Positions 12,165-23,145 of a stretch of DNA of 64,000 bases are shown here, one piece after another. Source of the DNA: Pelobates cultripes. Taxonomy: Eukaryota; Chordata; Amphibia; Anura; Pelobatidae. Positions within the stretch are counted from its first letter, which is position 1, and every line of letters begins with the position of its first letter. The notes under the pieces are model-generated. The model was not told the DNA's origin. It made no database searches and was given only the letters and a program-made list of their open reading frames with translations. The DNA lies in contig OW240914.1 of the NCBI GenBank assembly GCA_933207985.1, positions 131,933,905 through 131,997,904 on the forward strand, in the 5' to 3' direction. The position numbers and the translations under genes were made by a program.

Positions 12165-13174
12165 CCTGTTCTATTTTGGTTGGGTATCCTGAAATTAGGA
12201 GAAATAGAAATCAAGTATTTTTCTAATAAAATAATAATAGATATGATTAATACCGCTAAAATCCTAAACAGAAAATTAAAACAGGAGGCCAAATTACTAT
12301 ATTATGTTCCATTGGTGGTTTTAAATCACGTTTGGATTAAATAAATGTCCAACCCTGAATACATCTGGGCATACTGAAGATTTCTGATTTATGGGTTGGG
12401 TCTAAACCCATTCCATTTACACAACTGCAAGTTAAATTTAATCTTCCCTCCAGAGATCTTTTCCAACATTTAAGGATTAAAAATTTTCTATCTAGAACTG
12501 TACTTATGGAATATAATGTTAACCACCTTATAGAGCTATATAAAAAGAAGGGAGGGATTTCTAGATTTACTAAACTACTAGATTCAATGGTACAAGACTC
12601 CCATGCTTCCTCCTTTATTAAATGGGAACACGATATTGGGGAATCCTTTCCACTTGTGGAATGGACCAAAACTACACTCCTAGTAAAACGTTGTCTACAT
12701 AGTGTGTCTCTCTACGAAACTCACTTAAAAATAATATATAGATGGTATATGGTACCGGTTAAACTTTACAAAATATCATCTGCCTACTTTAGGATCTGTT
12801 GGAGATGTGGAATTGAGGAGGGCACTATGTATCACATATGGTGGGAATGTCAGGGGCTTAATAATGTTAAGAATCAAATGATTGGTCTTGTTAATTCTAT
12901 TTTTAAGGAAATAAAAGAAATCAGTACCCAACTTTTTCTTTTTAATATTGGTTTTCCCTCACAAGATAATTACCAAAAATATCTTCTGACCCATATCTTT
13001 TTTGCAATTAAAATCTGCATAGCTAGGGCATGGAAATCCTCCATCCCTTTATCTTGGCATAATATTATGGAACAAATAGAATATCAATATAGGATGGAAT
13101 CTAATCCCTTTTTCAGTAACAGGAACTCGGTCAAATCATGGTTACCCTGGACAAACAGATACACTATAGGTTAA
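12165..13174 (+). pseudogene. L1/Tx1-type LINE ORF2, C-terminal part
   Basis: Coding of the LINE resumes directly after the second copy of the 14-bp target duplication (PVLFWLGILKLGEIEIK...). The last segment, 12506-13174, encodes the L1-type carboxy domain. It includes a CCHC-like knuckle CWRCGIEEGTMYHIWWEC, characteristic of L1/Tx1 ORF2 ends, and finishes with KSWLPWTNRYTIG and a stop. A stop near 12342 and a shift before 12506 separate the pieces. It is the downstream half of the gene at 9186-10957. Confidence 0.85.
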
Positions 13175-13636
13175 CAAGGATTGTGTTGTTTGTACCCCTG
13201 TGTCGAGTCTCAGAGATTTAACATTTAGTTTTTGTATTTTTATTTTTTATTTTTTGTTTGTCTGTTGGTAATTAACTTTTTTTAGTTTGTTTTATTGGAA
13301 TAGCGATTATGTATGGAATTGTAACAACTATAGAGCTGAAGAAACGTTGGAATATTGTTCCTGTACTCAAATGGGACAGCTACGTGTGGAAGAACTTTAT
13401 ATTAGTCTCGCAACAATATATGACCATCAAAGTAAATATAAAGTATGGCTGAAAGATATATTATTCATACATAGTCGATTCTTATTTATCTTATTGAATA
13501 CTATAATACGTGTGGATGTTCTAGATTTTTAATGTTATATAATAGTACTATGTTCTTTTGTATAAAGAAGCTATGTTGATTTTTGATATGTGTAATGTTA
13601 TAACATGAAGAAATAAAATAAATATATTAAAAAAAA
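13175..13636 (+). mobile_element. LINE 3' UTR and A-rich tail
   Basis: The stretch follows the ORF2 stop and ends with AATAAAATAAATA and an A-run at about 13628-13636. Minus-strand PLE coding resumes immediately after it. This is the expected 3' end of the L1-like insertion. A short AGCTAAG after the tail resembles AGCTTAA at the left junction and may be the target duplication. Confidence 0.75.
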
Positions 13637-13868
13637 AGCTAAGCCAAAATCATGTTGTGTATTTCTACTAGATCTGGGTACTTCTGAGTTAAGATTATCT
13701 CTTTGATTGTATACAGAAAAATTAGTATCTCTTAGAAGACCTCTGGGATAGTGTCTGTCCAATGACCTTCTTTCTAAAAACTCCCCTTGCTGATCAAAAT
13801 CTTCGTCATCAGTGCAGTTTCTACTAATACGCATATATTGGCCTTTAGGAATGTTAGTCAGCCACTGG
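13637..13868 (-). pseudogene. Penelope-like element: segment between RT and nuclease
   Basis: On the minus strand this encodes WLTNIPKGQYMRISRNCTDD followed by EDFDQQGEFLERRSLDRHYP. That matches the conserved PLE region after the RT palm (the family pattern is CHH.WL.NIP.GQ..R.RRNC). It joins the RT part at 14933-15360, split by a hAT element, to the nuclease part at 8525-9185, split by the L1-like LINE. Confidence 0.8.
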
Positions 13869-14924
13869 CAGTGGCGGATCCAGAGCCTGATCTCGGGAGG
13901 GGCACTTGTGCATTATTTAATGAAATACTCCAGGCACAATAACCACTACAGATCAGTGTAGTAGTTATGGTTCCAATAGTGCCAGGATCCCACCCCAGAG
14001 TAATTCGTCAAACCATTTAAGAACAGTTTGACAACTTACCTGGGGTCTGCTGGGATATAGGGCATAGGAGCAGTGGTATGTGTTAGGGGTGAAGTGTGTG
14101 TGTGTGAGCGGTGAAGTGTGTGCGTGAGGGCGTCAGTGTATGTCAGGGTTGCAGTGAATGTGTGAGAGAGCTGCAGTGTGTGTGTGAGCGGTGCAGTGTG
14201 TATGTGAGAGTTGCAGTGTGTGTGTGAGGCTTGCAGTGTATGTGTGTATAGGGGCACTGTATGTGTGTGTGGGGCAGTGTGTGCATGGGGGGCACTGTAT
14301 GTGTGTGGGGGCAATGTGTGTATGGGGAGCACTGTATGTGTGTATGGGGGAGTTGTGTGTGTGTGAGGGGCAATGTGTGTATGTGTGGAGCAGTGTGTGT
14401 GTGGGGCAATGTGTGTAGGGGGAAATGTGTCTATGGGTGTGCAGTGTGTATGGGGGGTGGTGTGTGTATGGGGTGCAGTGTTTGTGGGGCAGTGTGTTTA
14501 TGGGGGTGAAGGAGGGTAGGGAGGCTTTTTTTTTTTTAATAATAAAAAAAAAATGTATTTAATAAAATAAATATATCTATGTCCCTCCTCCCTTCTTACC
14601 TTTACTGAGGGAGGAGGGGGGACATTTTTCCATCCCTGGTGGAGATTTGGAGCGTTGCTGTGGTAACTGCAGCAACGCTCTGTGCTCGCGAGTGGAGGAC
14701 CCGGAGGAGCTGAAGGCTGAGCTCCTGGGTCCTCTCTCCCTCCCTCCCCTGCCGGCTGCCAGCAATGTGCCTGTGGATCGAGATCTCCCTCCCCGGTCTG
14801 CAGGCACATTGCAAGGCTGGCACTTGGACAATGCCAGCCCTGCATTAGCCGGCAGGGGAGAATCTCGGGGGGGGGGGGAGAAAATTGCTCCATTGCCCCC
14901 CCTCCCCCCCTGGATCCGCCACTG
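13869..14924. mobile_element. Non-autonomous hAT element (1056 bp)
   Basis: The ends are inverted: CAGTGGCGGATCCAG on the left and CTGGATCCGCCACTG on the right. Flanking 8-bp sequences GCCACTGG (13861-13868) and GCCGGTGG (14925-14932) are probably a worn target duplication. Eight bases is the hAT hallmark. The interior carries a TG-rich variable repeat and no transposase. The insertion splits PLE codons right at the conserved CHH/WL region. Confidence 0.85.
14075..14500 (+). repeat. TG-rich minisatellite inside the hAT element
   Basis: It is an irregular array of TGTGTGTG-, GGGGCAGTGTGTGT- and GTATGGGG-type units. Open frames across it on both strands (Cys/Val-rich on one, His/Thr-rich on the other) are products of the repeat and not genes. 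Confidence 0.85.
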
Positions 14925-14932
14925 GCCGGTGG

Positions 14933-15360
14933 TGACAGCTGGTATAATCAATATAGATATTCCTATCTGTAGGCTTGAAGAAGGTTCTATGGCAAAGAAA
15001 TTGATAGTATTACTGTCGAACTCTGGAACAAATTTAAGGCCCAGATAATTGGTATTAATATATACTAAAAACTCCTGAAGATCATTGTGAGTACCATTCC
15101 AAATCATAATCACATCATCAATATATCTATGCCAGAGCAGCATACTGTATTTTAATTCTGCAATTCGCAGGTCTTGTGAGTTTAACTTCTTCAAAGAAAC
15201 ATTTGTATATCTCCAGAGCCATCTGTGTAGGATTATATCACTTTTAACTGGCCTTTGGATGGAACACTGCGATCTTACCACTTTGCACAATAGCTGGTTT
15301 GTGAAACTTCTGACTATTTCATCAACACTCTTCATTGATTCATTCTATCCATTTGCCAGC
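14933..15360 (-). pseudogene. Penelope-like element: reverse transcriptase palm fragment
   Basis: The minus strand encodes the PLE RT active site LLWHRYIDDVIMIW, with YIDD at about 15115-15135. It continues with NGTHNDLQEFLVYINTNYLG and KFVPEFDSNTINFF, the usual PLE order. Sequence upstream of the motif (15140-15335) is poorly conserved, and the GT.MG..F.PS.AN motif is not recognisable. The fragment stops near 15360, so it is 5'-truncated. The hAT element at 13869-14924 cuts it from the next PLE segment. Confidence 0.8.
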
Positions 15361-16326
15361 TATAAATAAATTGTGTAAAGAGAACAATCTTAGACAATAC
15401 CACTAGAGGTCAGATTAATGCTATAATGTTGAAGCCCTATTCATTGATAGACAACTTTACCTACAATATAGCACATCTTCTACTAAACTAAGTGCCTGAT
15501 GGTGCCCATAGTCTCTGGCACTATCAGTGTTAATCTTCAGGTACAATGCCAATTAGACATCCTTTCCCCATAGTACAAAAAGCTTCCATAATTTTCTCTA
15601 TAGAAAGTGATCTGCAATTACATCTGAAACTGAGCAACTTAATCTCCTCCTTTATAAATGCCAGTTATAAATTAAAAAAAACATTACCAGCTTCAAGCCA
15701 AATTGGATGCAAATTGTTTCTTGAAAAGGATGTGATTTTTTTTTAATTTAGAATAAATTAGCATATTTTCAGGTAAAATAGTGAGCATTGGCTTGGATAA
15801 TGGATGTACCAAAATCAAGGTGCACTGGGTCTTTAATCACTCCTTAGTATTCTACACTTATACACATCTGCAGTGTAAGGTACAAATATAAATAAAGTGC
15901 ACTATACCTTTAATGTGCCAAGCAAATAAAGTGTACTGTATGTTAAACGTGCAAGGAATAATAATGCAAACATCTATTACTGTATTTTGTATCTACTTGA
16001 TAAAGTGCAATAAATCAGCTGTGCAAATGCAATTGTATTTAAAGTGCATCAAATTATCTAGTGCAAGAAACAATACTCAAGAAGCTTCAAATCCACTTAC
16101 ATTATTGTATTCCATTCAATGGAGGTATATAGTATTGTGGTGTGTGTATTCAGCTGTTGCTTCTACTATTGATTTTTTAAAAAAATAAATAAGCAAGCAC
16201 CATTATTTTGATTTTATTTATTGGATAGCTGATGGTCTTACCCATGGTGCAAAAAGATGGCTGTCGCAAAATGGGAACAAAAGCAAGTAATATCTTCAAA
16301 AATTTCAGTATACATGAATTGCAAAA
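15361..16326. other. No gene recognised
   Basis: The stretch is AT-rich. The part from 15869 to 16075 contains an unusual number of GTGCA pentamers (AAGTGCA, GTGCAAG, TGTGCAAATGCA). No open frame shows a family motif. Confidence 0.4.
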
Positions 16327-16894
16327 TTAAAGGGAAACTGTAGTCACAAGAACAACTACAGCTTTTTGAATTTGTTCTGGTTAGTAGAATCATTACCTTC
16401 AGGCTTTTTGCTGTAAACACTGTCTTTTCAGAGAAAATGCAGTGTTTACATTACAGCCTAATGATAACTTCACTGGCCACTCCTCAGATGGCTGTTAGAG
16501 ATCCTTCCTGGGTCATGGCCCCCTCTGCATGCAGACACTGAACTTTCCTCATAGAAATTAATTGATTCAATTCATCTCTATGAGGAGATGCTGATTGGCC
16601 AGGGCTGTGTTTGAATCATGCTGGCTCTGCCCCTGATCTGCCTCGTTGTCAGTCTCAGCCAATCCTATGGGGAAGCATTGTGATTGGATCAGGCTACCAC
16701 TTCTAATGATGTCATCAGACTGCTTGTTTTTTCTGAGGCAAACAGAATGCAGATCTACAGCTTTAGTCTTGAATACTGTAAGATTTTACTATATTTATAG
16801 AGGCATGAGTGGCCCAGGGGGACTAGATGGTGGGTTTAACACTATAGGGTCAGGAATACATGTTTGTGTTCCTGACCCTATAGTGATCCTTTAA
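16327..16894. mobile_element. piggyBac-type MITE (TTAA target), 568 bp
   Basis: It is bounded by TTAA on both sides. The left end reads TTAAAGGGAAACTGTAGTCA, and the right end on the opposite strand reads TTAAAGGATCACTATAGGG. The interior has a subterminal hairpin (CCTGACCCTATAGTG and its complement) and no coding potential. TTAA duplication is the piggyBac hallmark. The copy at 48661-53248 is the same family in opposite orientation. Confidence 0.8.
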
Positions 16895-18517
16895 GAAATT
16901 GTATATTATAACAAAGATTGTTAAGATATTAAAAATGCCAGTGTTCCTTTAAAAGGAGTGTGATCTTTACCAGTCTTTGACAATGGGTAAAGCTTATGCA
17001 ATGTTAAGTTTCAGGTGGTTAAACTAATTTACCCATACTTGATCAGTTAAAACAATCTCACAGCACCTTCTCCTTCCTGAAAGTAATCTTCCAACTTTCC
17101 GGAAAAGAAATATCAGAAAGTACATCTATAAGTCCCAACTCATGCTGAAGACATAGAACTTACGAAAACGGGACCTCAGATCTAAGTAAACTGAACAAAG
17201 CACATTGAATAGTACAAATATTCTGTAAACAAATTGACGTTCTCTGCATGCATGTCTACATGATATGTTCTTGATGTTTGATAAATATGCAGACTACTTC
17301 TCTAGAGTAATAATTGTTAAATAAAAAATCGACAACTAAAGAATGTTAAAAAAACAAAACAAAAACACACAATCTCACAAAAGGGAAACTGCACCTAGAA
17401 ATTGAGATTTTGCCAAGGAAAAAAAAATAAAGGCAAGGGGGAGGGGAGTATAATCATCAAGATACGAGAGGTATGGGGTAAGATAAACTGAAAGCAAAAC
17501 AAAAAAGAATGACAGGATTATTTTCCTTGCTTTCCTTTACCATTGAGGAGCATGAGCAAGCTGGTGCAATAAGAGACATCCCCAACTAGTTTTGGCATCT
17601 TTATTTTTATTTTTTTAAATTTATGATTCTGACCCAAGCACTAGTAAAACTGCAGATTTCCAACCCCGGGAGGGCTGTTCAATAGTTTTCTGTAGATCGA
17701 CAGGTGGGGATAGTGTTCTATCCTGATTCCTACATGCAAGATCCATGCCGCAGCACTGTGAGGGAGTGTAGAGAGCTATACAGACTAGCTTAGCACAATT
17801 ACATTTTAAAGAAAATTTAACGGGATAGACAAATTTCTGTAGAATGTCGGCAAAATTTTGGAACACAGATTTCGATTCAGTATCCGAATCAGAGAAATAG
17901 AAAAGTTTGTGAAAATGGGCCAATCAGTGTGCTGCAAAATATATACATTATATAATATGTAAGGTATATGTTTTGCAGTAATAGGAGCATTATCCCACTA
18001 TATAGTTCACAGATCAAGTGAGAAAAGGTAACTTAGAGAAGGAAAAACAGCAGGAGCAGTAAAAAAAAAAAAAAAGAATATATATTGGTTTGCCGAGCCT
18101 ATGTTGCCTTTGAGACCATATGGCAGCCAAGTAATGAGAATTACACCCATGATTTACAAATGTAGACAACCCAGGGTATCCAGAATTGGGTAAGTCCAGT
18201 TTTTTGTAGTAGCCACTTAGTCACAAATGCTAGCCAAAGTTAGTTTTCATATTTTTGTTTTGCATTTTTCACACAAAAACTGCACTTTCACTGATGATAT
18301 CATCATTATTACAAATATTAGTGTTTTAAAACACTCATATTTGTGTTTAGCGAAGTTTCACAAGTACAACAGTACCCCACATGTACAGTTTTTATGGTGT
18401 TATGGAAAGTTACAGGGTTAAATATAGGGCTTATAAATTAAAATCAATGGACTTTCTGCCTGGGTTGTCAGGAAGGCACCTTGAATTATAATGAATAAAA
18501 TTGATTATGTAAATATA
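16895..18517. other. No gene recognised
   Basis: This is AT-rich intergenic-like DNA with A-runs near 17400 and 18060. Open frames are short and lack motifs. Confidence 0.45.
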
Positions 18518-19088
18518 TGTCACGACAGCTAGTGTAAACGCACGCAGAACTATGTAACATCCTTAGAATGGCCAGACTAATACATTAAAGACAGAGAATA
18601 GTCAAGGCATAGCCGAGGTCAAGGAAGCCAGAAATACACAACATCGTTAAACAAGCCAAGTCAGGGAAACCAGAAATCAGAATAGTTAGGAATAGCCAAG
18701 GTCAAAATACCGGAAATATCAAAGACAGGACATGAAAACGCCCTCTCGGGAACAAGGAACGGAAACCTTGACAGGGCAATGAACTAAGGAACTTCAGGGA
18801 TTTAAATATCCCTCCTTTGACTGTGATTAGTCAGAGGGTGACCTCTGACCCCAGAATGTGCATGTGTGTTGACATCATGATGTCACACGCATGTTCGTGT
18901 GGCCCTGGGGAGCGGAGCTATATATGGCCGCGACCGAGTGGTCGGCGCCATCTTGAATCCTGGCAGGCGGCCAGGAGAATCTGGCGGAGCGGCTCCCAAC
19001 TCGTTGCTGAGCAGGTAAGCTCTGTTCATTGGCACGCTCGTACCGGTCGGGTGCAACCGTACCTCGTGGCGAGTAGGGGGCCATGACA
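18518..19088 (-). repeat. Chromovirus 3' LTR (571 bp)
   Basis: It begins TGTCACGACAGCTAGTGT and ends GGGGCCATGACA on the plus strand, so the ends are TG...CA. The body aligns with the right LTR, including GTCAAGGAAGCCAGAAATAC-type and CTCTGACCCCAGAA blocks. It lacks about 40 bp present in the right copy around the point where that copy took a solo LTR. Confidence 0.9.
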
Positions 19089-19099
19089 GTACCCCCACT

Positions 19100-19560
19100 C
19101 GAAGACCGCCCACTGAGCGGGAAGGAACAGGCTTGTTAGGAAAGTGGTTGTGAAACAACCGGACAAGACGGGGAGCATGAACCCTAAAAGCAGGAACCCA
19201 GCTACGTTCCTCCAGGCCGTACCCCTTTCAGTCCACCAAATATGACAAAACACCTCTGGAATCCAATATAGAGCAAACTTCGTATTCCTCCTGTCCACCA
19301 ACCACCAGAGATGGAGGAGGAGTGACCAGTTTTGTGTACCGGTTATAAGTGAGAGGCTTCAACAGGGACACATGGAACGTGTTGGCAATTCTCATGTGCG
19401 CAGGGAGGGTCAATGAATATGTCACAGGGTTAATACGTCGAAGGACACGGTAAGGCTCTATGTATTGAGGAGACAGTTTCATGGAAGGAACTTTGAGTTT
19501 ACTATGACGCGTGGAAGCCAGACCCTGTCCCCTACTTGATAGACCGGACTGGCACCACAC
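19100..19560 (-). pseudogene. Integrase C-terminus and chromodomain
   Basis: The minus frame runs from SMKLSPQYIEPYRVLRRINP through LPAHMRIANTFHVSLLKPL, the usual Gypsy integrase tail. It then enters a chromodomain: EYEVCSILDSRGVLSYLVD followed, after a stop, by KGYGLEERSWVPA. The pattern YEV..IL..R...YLV.WKGY..EE.SW.P defines chromoviruses, whose chromodomain guides insertion to particular chromatin. The conserved W before KGY is a stop codon here. Downstream coding ends just before the G-rich tract beside the LTR. Confidence 0.85.
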
Positions 19561-20476
19561 CGCTTGTCAGCCTGGACTTTAGTATGTTTAGAGGCTGATT
19601 GCAAAGCTTCATGCACCGAAGCCCAAGTGTTTCGGACAGAGGCTAAGCGGGCGTCCAAAGCAGGAATATCAGTGTCCGAAAAATTAGAAGGCAATACAGT
19701 GGGGTGATAACCATTATTTAGAAAAAAGGGGCTAAGATTAGAGGATTAGTGAGTCATATTGTTTCTGTCAAATTCAGCCATGGGCAAGAGTTCCGCCCAG
19801 TTCGACTGATTTGCATCAACAAACCAACGTAAATAGGACTCTAAGGCCTGATTGTCTCTCTCTGCTGCCCCATTAGTCTTAGGGTGATACGAAGAGGAAA
19901 AGAAAGTTCTATGCCCAACTGTTTACAGAAAGTAAGCCAAAATCTAGAAATAAATTGGTTGCCTCTGTCAGAAACTATGTTTTTTGCTACCCCGTGTAGC
20001 CTAAAGATTTCACGCAAGAATATTTGGAGAAGATCTTGAGAAGATGGCAATTTCTTGAGAGGTATAAAATGTGCCATCTTGGAGAACCTATCCACAACCA
20101 TAAGGATAGTGTTATAACCATTGGAATTAGAGAGATCCACAATGAAATCCATGGCTAGATAGGTCCATGGAGAGTCTGGTATTGGAAGGGGCTGTAACAA
20201 CCCAGGAGGAGATTTGTGAGGGACTTTGGAAACTGCACATATTCGACATGCCCCCACGTAGTCCCTGACATCACCCCGAAGTGACGGTCACAAGAACTTT
20301 CTAGCAAGGGCAGAGAGGGTTTTGTGTATCCCAGGATGTCCAGCTGTCAAGTTATCATGGAATAACCCAAGTACTTTAGTCCTTAACGATGGCAAAACAA
20401 ACAGTTTGTTGGGTGGTCTCTCCTCTGGTGCCTGAGTTTGATCCGCTATTATGGCACATAGGAGTGGAGAAGGCAC
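19561..20476 (-). pseudogene. Gypsy integrase: zinc-binding and catalytic core
   Basis: The order on the minus strand is typical. A HHCC zinc module comes first (HDNLTAGHPGIHKTL ... CRICAVSK). The core follows with the first Asp in LAMDFIVDL and the second in IVSDRGNQFISRFW. The catalytic Glu lies in GAAERDNQALESYLR, reached only after a one-base frameshift near 19895. Further frame pieces (19479-19694) encode the linker to the tail domain. A stop replaces a Trp in the zinc module (KFL then stop then PSLRG). The domain would have joined the cDNA to host DNA. Confidence 0.85.
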
Positions 20477-21374
20477 CTTCTAAACTGTCGTAGCAACGAG
20501 ACACTCAGGTGGTACAATCGGTACACCTCTTGTTCGGGAACCTCATCTGTCTCAAACTGTCTGGACAGCGCAACTGCCTTTGTGTTCTTAGTACCAGGTC
20601 TATACGTAATAACAAAATTGAAGCGGGAAAGGAAGAGTGACCATCTAGCCTGTCTTGAGGACAATCTCTTAGCATCCCCGATATAAGCCAAGTTCTTGTG
20701 ATCAGTGAAAATCAGGAGTGGCTCTTTGGAACCTTCTAAGAGATGCCTCCATTATTTGAGGGCGAGAATAATGGCCAATAACTCCCTATTCCTGATGTCA
20801 TAGTTTTTATCAGCAGGAGTCCGTTTTCTAGAGAAAACCCCACATGGATGCAGAGGTACATCAGGACTCTTTCGTTGAGACAGAATGGTCCCTACACCTG
20901 TCTCTGACGCTTCCACTTCCAAGATAAAAGGTTTAGCAGGATTGGGATGTGCTAAAACAGGTGCTGAAGAAAATCAAGATTTTAATTTATCAAATGCATC
21001 TTTTGCTTCCTTGGACCAAGAATTACAGGTAGCTCTTTTTCAGGTAAGGTTGGCGATAGGAGCTATCACAGACGAGAAACCTTTAATGAATTTGCGATAG
21101 TAGTTCGCAAATCCAATAAAGCACTGTATGGCTTTAAGGTCTTTGGATAACAGCCTTGGTAATACTGCTTCCAGTTTGCATGGATCCATCTTGAAACCAG
21201 AGGGGGATATAACATACCCAAGAAATTGTATTTCGGTCGGGTCGAACTGGCACTTTTATAACTTGCAGTATAAGCCATTCTCCAGCAGGGTCTTAAACAC
21301 TGTTTTGACATGTTCGTGATGGGTACGCAGGTCTCAACAATAGATGAGAATATCCCCAACCCACAATCTCTCCC
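20477..21374 (-). pseudogene. Gypsy reverse transcriptase thumb and RNase H (RT palm lost)
   Basis: Reading leftward from the MITE, coding starts with GDILIYC, just after where the catalytic YVDD should be. It continues with DLRTHHEHVKTVFKTLLENG, LGYVISPSGFKMDP and the RNase H domain ([50 protein letters not shown]). The fingers and palm of the RT are absent: the preceding residues (LDWIKGEI) belong to the end of the protease. The deletion is therefore several hundred bases, and the MITE at 21375-21876 sits almost exactly at the junction. Several stops are present. Confidence 0.8.
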
Positions 21375-21876
21375 TTAAAGGACCACTATAGTGCCAGGAA
21401 AACATACTCGTTTTCCTGTCACTATAGTGCCCTGAGGGTGCCCCCACCCTCAGGGTCCCAATCCCGCCCGGCTCTGGAAGGGGGAAAGGGGTATAAACTT
21501 ACCTTTTTCCAGCGCTGGGCGGGGAGCTCTCCTCCTCCGATCTTCCTCCGTTCCTCCCCGTTGGCTGAATGCGCACGCGCGGCAAGAGCTGCGCGCGCAT
21601 TCAGCCGGTCGCATAGGAAAGCATTCTCAATGCTTTCCTATGGACGCTGGTGTGCTCTCACTGTGAAAATCACAGTGAGAAGCACGCAAGCGCCTCTAGC
21701 GGCTGTCAATGAGACAGCCGCTAGAGGCTTTGGGGGAAGGCTTAACCCATTCATAAACATAGCAGTTTCTCTGAAACTGCTATGTTTATAAAAGAATGGG
21801 TTAACCCTAGCTGGTCCTGGCACCCAGACCACTTCATTAAGCTGAAGTGGTCTGGGTGCCTAGAGTGGTCCTTTAA
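21375..21876. mobile_element. piggyBac-type MITE (TTAA target), 502 bp
   Basis: TTAA flanks both sides. The inverted ends read TTAAAGGACCACTATAGTGC on the left and TTAAAGGACCACTCTAGGCA on the opposite strand at the right. A subterminal hairpin (CACTATAGTGCC) and a GC-rich middle are present. It has no coding capacity and lies within the chromovirus pol. Confidence 0.85.
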
Positions 21877-22401
21877 TCCAATCTAGACAAGGATTGTGTC
21901 TCTGGAGCCAAGGGAAACCAAGTATCACAGGGCAGGAAGGGGAAGAAATAATCTGAAAAACCATTTCCTCAGAATGTAGAATGCCTACCGAGACAGTGAT
22001 GGGTAATGTCTCCTGAGTGATGAGAGGTTGCGCAAGGGGTCTACCCATCAATGGCCTCAACTGCAATGGGTCTATCTCTCTGCCGTAGTGGCAAGTGATG
22101 TTTGGCAGAGAATTCTCTATCAAGGAAATTTTCTGATCATGGCCTCACACTGAATAGTAGTTCTCTTACAGTACAGAGTAACCTTCACAAGGAAACGTTT
22201 CTTAGTCAATTTGGGGGACATATACATCACACCCAAGGTCGGTCCCCAAACGTACCTTAGGTGAGCAAGTTTTTCGAATGGGCCGGACATGAGACCCTTA
22301 GATGACCTTTCTTCCCACAATAAAGATACAACCCCTCTAAGCTTAGTTATACCCAATTGCATGGGCTCAGCCTCTGGAAGTGGAGCAGGGGTAGCTACCA
22401 C
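21877..22401 (-). pseudogene. Gypsy gag zinc-knuckle remnant and protease
   Basis: The minus strand encodes EAEPMQLGITKLRG, a block usually preceding the gag zinc knuckle; the knuckle itself is not intact. A degenerate aspartic protease follows: KVTLYCKRTTIQCEAMI, then LGFPWLQRHNPCLDWIKG, the typical end of the Gypsy protease. The catalytic D[ST]G is not recognisable. A frame change near 22120 separates the halves. Confidence 0.7.
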
Positions 22402-23036
22402 TGGGTTGAAAAAACGAGGACTATCGCTAGGTTAGCACGGCTCGTACGTTGATTGTTTCTCTCTCTATCTCAATCTATTATCAATGTCAATCATATAAGC
22501 TATGAATTCATTAAGGTTGACAGGAAGGTTGCGGCGGTTTCATCTTGAATATTCTTAGCTAAGCCCCCCTAAAAGGCGTCAACCAGACCACTGTTAGCCC
22601 AGTCCACTTCAGAGGCTTAGGTCCTAAATTCCATAGCGTCGTCAGCCACAGAACAATTGCCTTGTTTAATTCTCATCAAGGCTTTGGCTGCATTTTTCTC
22701 TCTGCCCATAGGTTCAAAGGTTGCTTTTAATTCGGCTAAGAACGCGCTGTAATTACGGGCAATGGAATTGCCACTCTCCCATAAAGGGTTGGCCCAGGTT
22801 AAAGCATTACCCATCAGCTGGTTCATAAGATATCCAATCTTTGACCTATCTGTTGGGAAGGAGCCAGGAGAAGCTTCAAAGTGATATTCAGTTTGATTAA
22901 GGAAACCACTAAGCTCCTTGGGATCACCTCCATATAAAGTTATTGACAGAGTTTTGTACACTACAGGTGCAGGTACAGGAGGCGGAGCTACCGGTTGTAC
23001 CAGAGGCGCTTCAATGTATGCCATTCTCTGGAGCAA
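22402..23036 (-). pseudogene. Gypsy gag (capsid) remnant
   Basis: The frame from 23036 to 22617 encodes a capsid-like segment (LYGGDPKELSGFLNQTEYHF, GNALTWANPLWESG, FLAELKATFEPMGREKNAA). Sequence down to about 22490 continues the domain with stops (DWANSGLVDAF, LAKNIQDETA). The start is uncertain. This type of gag coats the element RNA in cytoplasmic particles. It is disabled by stops after AMEFRT. Confidence 0.75.
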
Positions 23037-23145
23037 GGTCTAGAATGCTTGGGCAAATTGGTCTAGGCTGTGATCCATATCCTCCACCCTGTTTTCACAG
23101 GCTATGATATGCTGGCATAGCTCTGCATAGCTCTGCAGATCCTAA

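Noticed and set aside
14036..14509. Long open frames on both strands, Cys/Val-rich or His/Thr-rich
   Set aside because: They translate a TG-rich minisatellite inside a hAT element; open frames in several phases are expected from the repeat.
21438..21832. Open frames of 117 and 64 residues in GC-rich sequence
   Set aside because: They lie wholly inside a TTAA-flanked MITE with inverted ends; the GC content keeps frames open.
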